A stretch of 64,000 nucleotides of DNA from Colwellia sp. (GCA_013215465.1 JABSOW010000004.1:124001-188000), one strand, 5' to 3'; positions 16,973 through 27,100 are shown, numbered from the stretch's first letter. Numbers and translations: made by a program. The notes: a model not told the origin generated them from the letters alone.

Positions 16973-17338
16973 ATGACAAAAACTAATACCTCAACTGTCA
17001 CCAACCCAAACGATAGAAAAATTCCTGATAAGTGGCAGTCTTCAGTAAAAGCAATGAAAGCCGTACAAGTTGCTTTTGACATGGATGAAAAAATTCAGCT
17101 ATCTATTCGCAAGCAGGCACTTGATGCCGGTCTTAGCCCTTCTGATCAAATTCGTGATATTTTAGGCTTACCCATTAACAAACGTCCAAAACGCCCTCGT
17201 TTAACGGTAAGTTTAGCACTGAGTGACTATCAACTATTAGCTAAAAAATACGGTTTAGAAGCTAAGCAACAACTTGATATCAAGAGAAAACTAATGGAAG
17301 AACTTATCGAATCGGTAAACCTAATCGACCACGAATAA
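16973..17338 (+). CDS. unknown protein with two RHH-like strand-helix-helix units
   Basis: A 121-residue basic cytosolic protein, last gene of the stress cluster, 15 bp after the YjfK-like gene. It is not recognised by name. Two segments have similar predicted layout. The first is a strand AVQVAFDMD then helices EKIQLSIRKQALDAGL and SPSDQIRDILGL (about 30-68). The second is a strand RLTVSLALS then helices DYQLLAKKYGL and QLDIKRKLMEELIES (about 76-115). This beta-alpha-alpha pattern is that of ribbon-helix-helix DNA-binding proteins. It is therefore a candidate regulator for the cluster's palindromes, as inference only. Confidence 0.6.
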   Translation: MTKTNTSTVTNPNDRKIPDKWQSSVKAMKAVQVAFDMDEKIQLSIRKQALDAGLSPSDQIRDILGLPINKRPKRPRLTVSLALSDYQLLAKKYGLEAKQQLDIKRKLMEELIESVNLIDHE

Positions 17339-17434
17339 ACAACTTCAATGGTACAATATTGATTTTTGTAAAAACAAACTAATGTGTGCCATACTCTTAT
17401 TAAACATGAAAAACGCAACACTAGGGATATCACT

Positions 17435-17710
17435 ATGTTAAATCAAAAATCACTTATAAAAAACATGCTTACTGTTAGCTTTGCATTAGGGTTAACCGCT
17501 TGTGCAAACACTGAAGGCTTAGAAGCGAGCATTGCCAGTTTATCAAATAAAGTTGACTCACTTTCAAGCGAAGTTTCAGCACTTAAAACACAGCATCAAA
17601 CTATCAGCGAAGAAGCACAAGCAGCTAAAATGGCAGCTGAGCAAGCCGTTGAAAGTGCAGCAAAAGCAAATGAACGCATTGACAACATAGTTGCTTCCTA
17701 TAAAAAATAA
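17435..17710 (+). CDS. Lpp-type alanine-zipper lipoprotein
   Basis: A 91-residue outer-membrane lipoprotein. The signal peptide ends in LTAC (lipidated Cys near 23). The mature part is one long heptad coiled coil (SLSNKVDSLSSEVSALK onward) like the trimeric Lpp zipper. It ends in YKK, matching the C-terminal Lys that is cross-linked to diaminopimelate in Braun's lipoprotein. The ATG at 17435 is chosen over 17384 because it directly begins the signal peptide and has AGGGA upstream. An L,D-transpeptidase gene converges on it 11 bp away. Confidence 0.85.
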   Translation: MLNQKSLIKNMLTVSFALGLTACANTEGLEASIASLSNKVDSLSSEVSALKTQHQTISEEAQAAKMAAEQAVESAAKANERIDNIVASYKK

Positions 17711-17721
17711 GCAACTAGGGT

Positions 17722-18636
17722 CTATTGCTCTAACTCAATAATTAAACCCTGTGGGTTATCAAAGATAGGGTTTAGTTTTTGCCACAAACTATCACTTTTA
17801 CCAACAAAGTTTTTTATTGCCGAGGTTATGACATTTTTTTGAGCAACATTTTCAACGGTTAAAGGGGAGTGTATTTCAATAAAACGTCGGCCACCGCTCT
17901 CATAAGACATTTTTATCGGTTGCTCAATAATACGCACCTTAGTATTTAATGGGATATTTTCAAAAAGCCATTTAATATCATCATCAAACAAACGAATACA
18001 ACCTGAACTAGCCCGCATGCCAATGCCAAAACGTTGATTAGTACCATGAATTAAATATTCACTAGTTCCTAGTCGTAATGCATATTTACCGAAAGGATTA
18101 TTAGGTCCTGCAGCAATTTCTTTTACCATTTCTTTACCGTGCTTTTCAAAATATCGTTGGCGCATTGCGGCTGTCGGCCGCCAAGTAGGATCTTTTCTTT
18201 TACTGCTAATATAACTCGTTACTTTCGGTGTCGCCAACCCTTCCCTGCCTATACCGACAGGGAATACATGGACTTTATTTTCTTCTGGTAAAAAATAATA
18301 TAAACGTAATTCAGGCAAGTTAATAACAATACCTTCTCGCTTTATATAGGGCAATAACATCGCGCTAGGAATAACAATGCCACTATCAAGCTCAGGTAAA
18401 AAAGGATCAACGCCAGGGTTTGCTGCCATTAGTGCCAAAAAGCCAACATTATACTGCTCAGCAATTTTTTGAAAATAATCTCCTTTGATAATTTTATGGT
18501 TTTGCTCAACGCCGATAAGTCGAAAGCCTTTTTCTGGTAATTTATACTCTGTTGCATTCGTTAAAAAGCTAATAAAAAGCAGAGTGATAAAGCTAATATG
18601 GACAAAGAAATTTGAAATTTCATTGCTGATATACAC
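17722..18636 (-). CDS. periplasmic L,D-transpeptidase (YkuD/ErfK family)
   Basis: A 304-residue exported enzyme that makes 3-3 cross-links in peptidoglycan or attaches Lpp-type lipoproteins to it. It has an N-terminal hydrophobic export signal and a LysM-like segment (about 50-85, DYFQKIAEQYNVGFLALMAA). The YkuD domain (about 100-235) contains HGTN and the catalytic SSGCIRL motif. The GTG start at 18636 overlaps the stop of the CYTH gene (TAGTG), so translation is probably coupled. Its stop lies 11 bp from the end of the Lpp-like gene. It could equally act on cross-links alone. Confidence 0.92.
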   Translation of the reverse strand: MYISNEISNFFVHISFITLLFISFLTNATEYKLPEKGFRLIGVEQNHKIIKGDYFQKIAEQYNVGFLALMAANPGVDPFLPELDSGIVIPSAMLLPYIKREGIVINLPELRLYYFLPEENKVHVFPVGIGREGLATPKVTSYISSKRKDPTWRPTAAMRQRYFEKHGKEMVKEIAAGPNNPFGKYALRLGTSEYLIHGTNQRFGIGMRASSGCIRLFDDDIKWLFENIPLNTKVRIIEQPIKMSYESGGRRFIEIHSPLTVENVAQKNVITSAIKNFVGKSDSLWQKLNPIFDNPQGLIIELEQ

Positions 18637-19280
18637 TATAAATCGTCTCTTTGATAATACAAAGCATAGCCTCTAGCCGCTTTACTTAACTTACCTGGCT
18701 CCATTTGAATAATTGTCATTAACTGCTCTGCTAAGGCAAATAATGCTTGCTGATCGCCACTCACTAATTCTATTTCAAGTTCATTTATGGCAAGTGTTTC
18801 TACAGTAGGTGAGGTAAAAATTTCACCTCGATCAAATGCTAATTCGATCACACTACTTGCTTGAGTAATTAACCAAGTTTGGCGAGAGAAGTTGGTATTA
18901 AAAATCACCTGCATACTTTGCTGTAACGCTAATACATCAACCTGCTCTGGCCAAATATGTTCAGGAAACAATGATAAATTTAGGTGGTTACCTTCAAGTG
19001 CAACATTATATTCCGGCCTTTGATGCATACAACCAACAACTTTTCCTGCGGTTTTAATTGTTTGCTCATACTCGTGATCAACCGCTCTGATTCTCAGCCC
19101 TATGTCCATTTTTCTTAACGCTAAGTCTTTATTATCATAATAGTTATTGTTTAACTGCTTTTGGCCTAAGGTAAAAGTACTATTTTGTGCTTCCAACATT
19201 GCCGTAATCTTATCAACAACGGCATCATTATCTTCGTGATTCGCTGCTAATAGGTATTTAAGTTCTATCTCTATAGTCAT
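18636..19280 (-). CDS. CYTH-domain phosphohydrolase
   Basis: A 214-residue CYTH (adenylate cyclase/thiamine triphosphatase) fold protein. The ExExK signature is at the N-terminus (MTIEIELKYLL), followed by the expected YYDNKDLALR and GLRIRAV blocks. It corresponds to the catalytic domain of E. coli YgiF, an inorganic triphosphatase, but lacks the C-terminal CHAD domain. The frame opens at 19313; the ATG at 19280 fits the family, and 19295 is possible. It overlaps the L,D-transpeptidase gene and is divergent from a YgiM-like gene, which neighbours ygiF in enterics. Confidence 0.85.
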   Translation of the reverse strand: MTIEIELKYLLAANHEDNDAVVDKITAMLEAQNSTFTLGQKQLNNNYYDNKDLALRKMDIGLRIRAVDHEYEQTIKTAGKVVGCMHQRPEYNVALEGNHLNLSLFPEHIWPEQVDVLALQQSMQVIFNTNFSRQTWLITQASSVIELAFDRGEIFTSPTVETLAINELEIELVSGDQQALFALAEQLMTIIQMEPGKLSKAARGYALYYQRDDL

Positions 19281-19424
19281 TTTAGTAAACTTCATTTTTG
19301 TTACATGATTCAATCACTAATAGCATACACTCTGTTAGGCTAGATACTCAATCTTAACTTGCTATCAAAGCGTCAAACACATAATATCTGAGCATCAATA
19401 GTTTATTTATCCAGTGGTTGTTTC

Positions 19425-20057
19425 ATGAAAATTTCTTCTAAGGCCGTAAAACAAAAAATTAAGCAAATATTTATCAGCTTTACTATTATATTTTGTGCCA
19501 TTTTATCTACTCAGGCACAAGAAAGCAGTTCATCAAAAAATAAACAAGGCTTTATTACCGATGATTTATCTATTTATATGCATGCAGGCCCCGGTACAAA
19601 CTATCGCATATTAGGCACTATTAATGCGGGAGCAGAGATAACAACATCCGGAAAAGCAGATAAGGGTTACAGTGAAATAGTTGATGATAAAAATCGCATC
19701 ACTTGGGTAGAAACAAAGTACCTCACCACTAAACCGGGTTTGCGTTTTGTTGTCGCTGAGCTTAATAGCAAAATAGCCAGCAGTAGTGATTACACCAATC
19801 AACTTGATGGTGAAGTGAATCAATTAAGAAGCTCGGTCGAAATACTGAGTAAAGACAAAGAAAAGCTGTTAACTCAATTAAAAAAAGTTAAACAACAACT
19901 AAAAACAACGATGAGTAAAGTAAAAAATCAAGATAGCAAAATTCTAACGCAGCGTTTTTATAATGGCGCGATAGTATTAGTTGTAGGTTTGTTATTAGGA
20001 TTGATTATCCCTAGATTTTTTGCCCGCCGTCGTAGCTCAATGGACAGTTGGAGTTAA
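19425..20057 (+). CDS. SH3-domain envelope protein, YgiM-like
   Basis: A 210-residue protein with signal peptide (to about 30), a bacterial SH3 domain (GFITDDLSIYMHAGPGTNYR to about 105), a coiled coil (115-165) and a C-terminal membrane helix (about 180-200) with basic tail FARRRSS. This is the TIGR04211/YgiM layout: periplasmic domain tethered to the inner membrane. It faces away from the CYTH gene, preserving the ygiF/ygiM association. A glycosyltransferase gene follows 11 bp downstream. Confidence 0.88.
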   Translation: MKISSKAVKQKIKQIFISFTIIFCAILSTQAQESSSSKNKQGFITDDLSIYMHAGPGTNYRILGTINAGAEITTSGKADKGYSEIVDDKNRITWVETKYLTTKPGLRFVVAELNSKIASSSDYTNQLDGEVNQLRSSVEILSKDKEKLLTQLKKVKQQLKTTMSKVKNQDSKILTQRFYNGAIVLVVGLLLGLIIPRFFARRRSSMDSWS

Positions 20058-20068
20058 TTACAGCACTA

Positions 20069-21160
20069 ATGAAAATATTAGTTATTCCCAATCGTGGTCG
20101 CTCATACCATGCCGTTCGTCCCGAAGCTGAGTGCTACATTGATTTAGCCAAAGCAGGTCACGACATTACCATAATGACCTGCATGACTAACGCCTATATT
20201 GATGAATACAAAAAATTCAATATAACTATCGTTGAATTAGCCACACTTAAAAAGCACAGTTGGAAGGTAATAAAGCAGATTCATCAATACATCAAAAGGT
20301 ATAACATTGATATTGTCTATGCTACTGAATCAAAAGGTATCCCTAACGCAGCGTTTGCTTGCATTAGCACCAAAGCAAAAATGATTGCTTATCGTGGTAC
20401 ATCTGGCGGTATGTATAAAACCGACCCTAGCAATTATCTTTGTATGCTTCACCCAAGAATAGATGGAGTAATCTGTGTTTCAAGCCCAGTAACTGTTAAT
20501 GTAAAAAACAAAGTCAGAAGTTCTATAAAAAGCAAAGTAGTGACTATTTATAAAGGTCATGATTTAAATTGGTATCAAGATCCCGCTGTAGATTTAACGA
20601 CACTAGGTAGTGATGATAAGTATTTCAACATTTTATGTGTTGGTAGTCCAAGACCTCATAAAGGTACCCATATTTTACTTGATGCAGCAAAAGAGCTAAG
20701 CGATATTATCGATTTAAGAATTATTTTGGTTGGCGATAATATAGACAAACAACCGTTTATTGATCAAATTAAAAATTCAGGCATGGCTGAGCGCATTATC
20801 TTAACTGGCTTTCGAAATGATGTACCAGCAATTTCCAAGGCCTGTGACTTACTCATTCTCCCTTCCTTAAGTAAAGAAGGCTTAACCAGAACCGTTTTAG
20901 AATCTTTATCAAATGGCACACCCGTAGTTACTTCAGCTAATGATGGGGTATTAGAAACAATAGAAGATGGCGTTAATGGCTATCTAGTACCTATTGGAGA
21001 TGCTAGTGCTATTGCCGAAAAAATCAGAATACTTTATCAAGATAAAGAAACATTGGCGAAACTTGCTAGTAATTCAACGGATGTAATTAAAGATAAAATG
21101 TCTCACAATAAAACGGTTATGCTTATGGAAGAGTATTTTCAAAAAATGATCTTATCATAA
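20069..21160 (+). CDS. GT4-family glycosyltransferase
   Basis: A 363-residue cytosolic or membrane-peripheral glycosyltransferase of the GT-B fold. The C-terminal donor site is clear: FNILCVGSPRPHKG, then ILTGFRNDVPAISKACDLLILPS, with the EX7E motif around EGLTRTVLE and the GTPVVTS block. The ATG at 20069 (MKILVIPNRGRSYH) fits the family; an earlier TTG frame from 20048 overlaps the ygiM-like stop. It probably makes a cell-surface glycan. Together with the next two genes it forms a small surface-polysaccharide locus, but the sugar cannot be told. Confidence 0.85.
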   Translation: MKILVIPNRGRSYHAVRPEAECYIDLAKAGHDITIMTCMTNAYIDEYKKFNITIVELATLKKHSWKVIKQIHQYIKRYNIDIVYATESKGIPNAAFACISTKAKMIAYRGTSGGMYKTDPSNYLCMLHPRIDGVICVSSPVTVNVKNKVRSSIKSKVVTIYKGHDLNWYQDPAVDLTTLGSDDKYFNILCVGSPRPHKGTHILLDAAKELSDIIDLRIILVGDNIDKQPFIDQIKNSGMAERIILTGFRNDVPAISKACDLLILPSLSKEGLTRTVLESLSNGTPVVTSANDGVLETIEDGVNGYLVPIGDASAIAEKIRILYQDKETLAKLASNSTDVIKDKMSHNKTVMLMEEYFQKMILS

Positions 21161-21186
21161 CGAGTTTTTCTGATGTTAATTACAAG

Positions 21187-22227
21187 CTAGAGGCGCCAAT
21201 ACTTTAATTTTTTCCGCATCTTAAATTGTCGAAAAAAATCTATCGGTTTATTCCCTAATGATACTTTACCAGACAGCACTTCTTCAACAGCATTTAAAAC
21301 TCTGATTGAGGACTTGCCGTCGTTATAAGGATGAGTAATGTTAATAAAATCTTTAATATGCTCCATTAACCTAGGTGGCTGTTGTAATGCTGTTTCAATT
21401 GATTGCTCTAATAAGTCCACATTATCTATATCCAATAAGTGATTTTTCGGCGCTATATTTTTATATGTCACCACAGGTTTACCTAACAATAAAAACATAA
21501 TTAAAACAGATGATGTATCACAAACCATAACATCAGCTTTTTGTAATAGTGGTATCACATCATCGGTTTCTACAAAGGATAAGTTGTCGTTTTGAATAGA
21601 TTTGTATTGATTCACTATTTCCACCGGCATTTTAGGGTGGAATTGCACTAACCAATTCCATTTACTTAACTGACTGAGTTTTTTTACCGTTTCAAATAAA
21701 TGAGGAGCACAAGAGAGTTTTTTTGAAAAAGTGGAACATAATAATATCGTTGGCTTATTTTCTGACATATTTTTATGCTCTAAATAAAGCCGATCTAACG
21801 CACACCATCCTGTTTCAGTTACTTTAAAATGGTTATATTGCTTAGCAAATACTAAAAAAGGCTCTGTTGTGCTTGGCCCTTGAGTACAATAAAGTTCGAA
21901 GCAATTTCTAATTTTAAAATGATCATTATTACCCTTTTTATCCACTTTTCCTGCATCAAAACCATGAAAAATAGCAACGTTAATCCCTGGTAAAAAAGTA
22001 GGCGCTATATTAGCAGGATAAAAAACAGCCACAGGATTATAGTTTTTTATTTCCTCAACTGACATTAATTGACATTCATCCGCGGTTAAAAATTTAGAAT
22101 CAACTTCTTTGCCCTCTAAAAACCAAGCTATTTGCTCGCCTCTCGCTAAAATAGCACTTTGCAAAGGTCGTAAAATAGCATAGGAGTAATTTTGAGAAAT
22201 ATAAAACAAATATCGTTTTGCCGACAT
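21187..22227 (-). CDS. CDP-glycerol glycerophosphotransferase-like protein
   Basis: A 346-residue protein resembling the TagB/TagF (poly-glycerophosphate transferase) GT-B fold. Signature blocks are WLVQFHPKMP (about 190-200) and ADVMVCDTSSVLIMFLLLGKPVV (about 230-255). It starts MSAKRYLFYISQ without signal peptide. In gram-negatives such enzymes add polyol phosphate or act in capsule/LPS assembly. It converges on the GT4 gene and is divergent from the Wzi-like gene. Assignment to family is fairly sure; the substrate is not. Confidence 0.72.
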   Translation of the reverse strand: MSAKRYLFYISQNYSYAILRPLQSAILARGEQIAWFLEGKEVDSKFLTADECQLMSVEEIKNYNPVAVFYPANIAPTFLPGINVAIFHGFDAGKVDKKGNNDHFKIRNCFELYCTQGPSTTEPFLVFAKQYNHFKVTETGWCALDRLYLEHKNMSENKPTILLCSTFSKKLSCAPHLFETVKKLSQLSKWNWLVQFHPKMPVEIVNQYKSIQNDNLSFVETDDVIPLLQKADVMVCDTSSVLIMFLLLGKPVVTYKNIAPKNHLLDIDNVDLLEQSIETALQQPPRLMEHIKDFINITHPYNDGKSSIRVLNAVEEVLSGKVSLGNKPIDFFRQFKMRKKLKYWRL

Positions 22228-22393
22228 AAAAAATTCAACTTATCTAATAAAATAAAGACCTGATAATTACCACCATTTTACCTCTATATAACAGCGATGA
22301 AAACACGTATAATTTAATTTTTCTGCGTTAATATACACTTTCCTAGATAAAACCAGACGGAATTGTAAAACTATTTAATGGATATTTCCTAAC

Positions 22394-23905
22394 ATGTTAT
22401 CTTCTAAATCGATCTTTACTGCGCTGATTTTAGCGACAGCTATAACCTTAAGTACACATTCTTTAGCTGAGCCTTGGATAGACACTTCCGACATTTACTT
22501 AAAAGCGAACATTGCGCTACTTGCTGATACTGGCCATATTATTACTCCAGTAACCACTTATCCGTTAATGTGGCACGATATTATTCGCGATATTAATAAT
22601 ATTGACCTTGATGATTTAAGCTCAAACCAGCAAAATGCTTATCATTATATTGCTCATCAATTTAAGCTAGCCAATCGCAACCAAACTCGTGTAAAAGCTC
22701 AGATTGGCGTTGAAAATAAACGTTTTACCAGTTTTGGTGACCAAGTCAGCGATAAAAATAGTGTCAGTGTACACTCAAGTATACTATTCGAAAATTTTGC
22801 TGCTAAGCTTGCTCCTAGCTATAGCCATGATCCTGTCGACGGCGAAAAAACACGTTTCGATGAAAGTTATATTGCCGCATTTGTTGGCAATTGGGTCTTT
22901 TCTTTTGGTCGACAAAATCGCTGGTATGGCCCAACTTGGGATACTAGCTTAAGCTTAACTAATAATGCTCGCCCAATTACTGCATTAGCTATTTCACGCA
23001 AATCAGCTGAAGCCTTTATAGTGCCTTTTACTGAGTTTGATATCCCATGGACGGTAACCAGTTTTATGGGGCGAATGGATGATAAACGCGTCGTTAAAAA
23101 CACCTTACTATGGGGCTTTAGATTAAATTTAAAACCCTTTAAAAGTTTAGAACTAGGTATTACTCGCTTAGCGCAATGGGGAGGCGATGGCCGCTCTCAA
23201 AGTTTAGCAACTTTTGGGGATGTACTTATAGGTAGAACTAATTGTGGTATTGATGATCTAGTTTGTGATGAAAACACGAAAAACCCTGCTAATCAACAAG
23301 CCGGCTATGACTTGCGTTATAGTTTTAATTTATTTAATACACCAATGAGTTTTTACGGACAAAAATTTGCCGAAGATGGTAAAGAAGGTACGCTGCAATA
23401 TTTTACCAAAGCACAACCCCAAATTGGCTTTGACGCGCATTTAACTGTGTTTGGCAAACCAAGTACTGTGTTTATAGAATTCGCAGACAGCTTTGCCGCA
23501 TGTGGCGCAGATAATACCACTGGTGATTGCTATTACGAGCACTCAAGTTATCAAACAGGTATGCGTTATAATGGCCGCACTATTGGTAGCACTTATGATA
23601 ACGATGCAAAAACGTATGTGCTAGGCGCTATTACTCAGCTCGATATAAATACTCACCTTACCAGCAAAATACGCTATTTAGATTTAAATTATGATAATCA
23701 GGACAAAGCTCCTAATAATCCTATTATAGGCAATACCGTAACCACTATTGCCGAGCAAGTTTGGATGATATCAACTAGCATGCTGCATGATTATAAAAAC
23801 TGGCGTTTCACCTTAGCCGCAGAGATAAGCCGCTCAACATTTGATAATGATATAAGTAATGAAACCGACTTTAATGCCTCTTTTAAGGTTGAATATAATC
23901 TGTAA
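22394..23905 (+). CDS. Wzi-like capsule assembly outer-membrane protein
   Basis: A 503-residue protein with a cleavable signal peptide (cleavage near residue 25, SLAEPW). A repeated strand pattern typical of a beta-barrel follows, ending in an aromatic-poor NASFKVEYNL strand. The block GNWVFSFGRQNRWYGPTWDTS followed by NARPITALAISRKS is typical of the Wzi family. Wzi acts as a surface lectin that holds group 1 capsule. No wza/wzb/wzc genes are in the window, so it may serve a glycan made elsewhere. Confidence 0.85.
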   Translation: MLSSKSIFTALILATAITLSTHSLAEPWIDTSDIYLKANIALLADTGHIITPVTTYPLMWHDIIRDINNIDLDDLSSNQQNAYHYIAHQFKLANRNQTRVKAQIGVENKRFTSFGDQVSDKNSVSVHSSILFENFAAKLAPSYSHDPVDGEKTRFDESYIAAFVGNWVFSFGRQNRWYGPTWDTSLSLTNNARPITALAISRKSAEAFIVPFTEFDIPWTVTSFMGRMDDKRVVKNTLLWGFRLNLKPFKSLELGITRLAQWGGDGRSQSLATFGDVLIGRTNCGIDDLVCDENTKNPANQQAGYDLRYSFNLFNTPMSFYGQKFAEDGKEGTLQYFTKAQPQIGFDAHLTVFGKPSTVFIEFADSFAACGADNTTGDCYYEHSSYQTGMRYNGRTIGSTYDNDAKTYVLGAITQLDINTHLTSKIRYLDLNYDNQDKAPNNPIIGNTVTTIAEQVWMISTSMLHDYKNWRFTLAAEISRSTFDNDISNETDFNASFKVEYNL

Positions 23906-23953
23906 TATTAAGTAACATATAACTAAAATATCTAGAGCTCAATAATAATTCAT

Positions 23954-23983
23954 TTGACAGTGTTAGAGTATATGCGTTATTAA
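23954..23983 (+). promoter_or_regulatory. probable promoter of the leu operon
   Basis: TTGACA at 23954-23959 is a perfect -35. TATTAA at 23978-23983 gives an 18-bp spacer. The leuL start codon follows 42 bp later. Confidence 0.6.
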
Positions 23984-24024
23984 TAGTCACATAGTAATTT
24001 TTAAACAAATTTTAACCTAATAAA

Positions 24025-24087
24025 ATGATTAAATTAATTAAGCACAATACACTAAACCTCCTCCTCGCACTCATCACGCGCGGTTAG
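24025..24087 (+). CDS. leuL: leu operon leader peptide
   Basis: A 20-codon frame (MIKLIKHNTLNLLLALITRG) between the promoter and leuA. Six codons are leucine, including CTC CTC CTC (24058-24066) and another CTC at 24070, plus CTA. It is followed by mutually exclusive pairings: AAACCT (24054) with AGGTTT (24086), AGGTTT with AAACCT (24148), and the 24148 terminator. That is the textbook leucine attenuator. Ribosome stalling at the CTC run when Leu-tRNA is low would favour the antiterminator. Confidence 0.9.
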   Translation: MIKLIKHNTLNLLLALITRG

Positions 24088-24147
24088 GTTTTATTGCTTA
24101 TTTAATTACTTCATTTATTAGAGATAAACAAATAAGATATTCAAATG

Positions 24148-24177
24148 AAACCTGCGCTAACTAACGCGGGTTTTTTT
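24148..24177 (+). terminator. leu attenuator terminator
   Basis: Stem AAACCTGCG against CGCGGGTTT (one G-U pair) with loop CTAACTAA-like, followed by seven T. It lies 61 nt after leuL and 69 nt before leuA. Its 5' arm can instead pair with GGTTAGGTTT at 24083-24092. Confidence 0.88.
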
Positions 24178-24245
24178 ACGTCTATGCGTTGGTTAGTTTT
24201 GACACTTATTAGCAAACAATAATTAGGCATATAAAGGATAAGCAC

Positions 24246-25814
24246 ATGAGCAATACAGTAGCATCAACTGACAATGTCATTATTTTTGACACCACCTTAC
24301 GAGATGGTGAGCAAGCACTAAACGCTAGCTTATCAGTACATGAAAAATTACAAATAGCCCAAGCACTTGAGCGTTTAGGCGTTGATATTATGGAAGTTGG
24401 CTTTCCGGTATCGTCACCTGGTGACTTTGAGTCCGTACAGCAAATTGCCCGCACCATTAAAAATGCCCGTGTTTGTGGTTTAGCTCGCGCCGTTGAAGCT
24501 GATATTGATGCTTGTGCCCAAGCATTAAAAGTAGCGGATCAATTTCGTATTCATACTTTTATTTCTACTTCTGATGTTCATGTTCAACAAAAACTTCGTA
24601 AAGAGTTTGCTGATGTACAAGCCATGGCCGTACACGCAGTAAAATATGCCCGTAGATTTACTGACGATGTAGAGTTTTCTTGTGAAGACGCGGGTCGCAC
24701 GCCCATTGATAATTTATGTCGCATGGTTGAAGCAGCCATTGATGCTGGCGCCACCACGGTAAATATTCCCGATACAGTCGGTTATACTTTGCCATTTGAA
24801 TTTCAAGATATTATCACCAACCTATTTAATCGGGTACCTAATATAGATAAGGCGATTATTTCAGTACATTGTCATAACGACTTAGGATTAGCGGTAGCTA
24901 ACTCCATGGCCGCAGTACAAGCAGGCGCTCGCCAAATTGAATGTACCATTAATGGTATTGGTGAACGTGCTGGTAATTGCTCTTTAGAAGAAGTAGCCAT
25001 GATCATGCAAACTCGCCAAGCGCTATTAGGGGTAAATACCAACATTAATCATCAAGAAATTGCTCGAACCTCTAAATTAGTCAGTACCTTATGTAATATG
25101 CCGGTGCAGTTAAATAAAGCTATTGTTGGCGGTAATGCCTTTAGCCACTCATCAGGTATTCATCAAGACGGCATGTTAAAAGCCAGTAATACTTATGAAA
25201 TAATGACTCCTGAAAGTGTCGGTATTGCTAAAACTAAATTAAACTTAACGTCACGCAGTGGGCGCCATGTCATTAAGCACCGTATGGCAAGTTTAGGTTA
25301 TCAAGAAAGTGATTATGATATCGAACAACTTTACACTGACTTTATAGCCTTAGCCGATAAAAAAGGCCAAGTATTCGATGATGATTTAGAGGCGTTGGTT
25401 TTTAAGTTAAAACAAAAAGATTTACAAGATTATTACCGCCTAGAAAATATAAAAGTGCAATGTGGCGATGGTGATTTTGCTACCGCCAGTATTAAACTAA
25501 TCTCTGGTGATAACAGCGAAGGAAAGATCCACGCTGCAACCGGTAACGGGCCAGTTGATGCCTTATATCAAGCGATTAAACAAATTGCTGATATTGATTT
25601 TGCCGTTAGTGATTACAAAATATCTAATAAAGGCTCAGGTGAAGATGGTTTAGGCCAAGCTGATTTAGTGATCACTTGGCAGGGAAGAAATTTCCACGGT
25701 TACGGCTTAGAAACCGATGTTATTGAAGCATCAGGACAAGCGCTTATTCATGCACTAAATAGTATCCGCCGCGCGATGACCATTGCCCAATTGAAACAAA
25801 CAACAGCAAGCTAG
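24246..25814 (+). CDS. leuA: 2-isopropylmalate synthase
   Basis: A 522-residue enzyme that condenses acetyl-CoA with 2-oxoisovalerate, the first step of leucine synthesis. The catalytic barrel begins [19 protein letters not shown] (metal-binding Asp and Arg), with [13 protein letters not shown] as the metal His block and [14 protein letters not shown] as the linker signature. The C-terminal 130 residues form the leucine-binding regulatory domain, so feedback inhibition is expected. AAAGGATAAGC precedes the ATG. It is the first gene of leuABCD, behind the attenuator. Confidence 0.97.
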   Translation: MSNTVASTDNVIIFDTTLRDGEQALNASLSVHEKLQIAQALERLGVDIMEVGFPVSSPGDFESVQQIARTIKNARVCGLARAVEADIDACAQALKVADQFRIHTFISTSDVHVQQKLRKEFADVQAMAVHAVKYARRFTDDVEFSCEDAGRTPIDNLCRMVEAAIDAGATTVNIPDTVGYTLPFEFQDIITNLFNRVPNIDKAIISVHCHNDLGLAVANSMAAVQAGARQIECTINGIGERAGNCSLEEVAMIMQTRQALLGVNTNINHQEIARTSKLVSTLCNMPVQLNKAIVGGNAFSHSSGIHQDGMLKASNTYEIMTPESVGIAKTKLNLTSRSGRHVIKHRMASLGYQESDYDIEQLYTDFIALADKKGQVFDDDLEALVFKLKQKDLQDYYRLENIKVQCGDGDFATASIKLISGDNSEGKIHAATGNGPVDALYQAIKQIADIDFAVSDYKISNKGSGEDGLGQADLVITWQGRNFHGYGLETDVIEASGQALIHALNSIRRAMTIAQLKQTTAS

Positions 25815-25935
25815 AAACCAACAAACCTAACAGAGTCATTTGTTATCCTCGCAGTGTCTTATCGAGGCGTTAGTGTTTCATTAAAAAAGAATCTCCCGAT
25901 AAATAAATATCGGCAATAACAATTAAGTATAACGT

Positions 25936-25972
25936 GAGCTTCAAAGTCTTTGCTCGAAGCTCCGTTTTTATA
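25936..25972 (+). terminator. hairpin with T-run between leuA and leuB
   Basis: Stem GAGCTTC (25936-25942) and GAAGCTC (25956-25962) followed by CGTTTTTAT. It looks like a weak terminator inside the operon and may lower leuBCD expression relative to leuA, or mark a processing site. The rest of the 179-bp gap shows another short hairpin (CCGATA...TATCGG near 25899). Confidence 0.55.
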
Positions 25973-25987
25973 AAAAATTAAAGGTAG

Positions 25988-27100
<1,113 letters not shown>

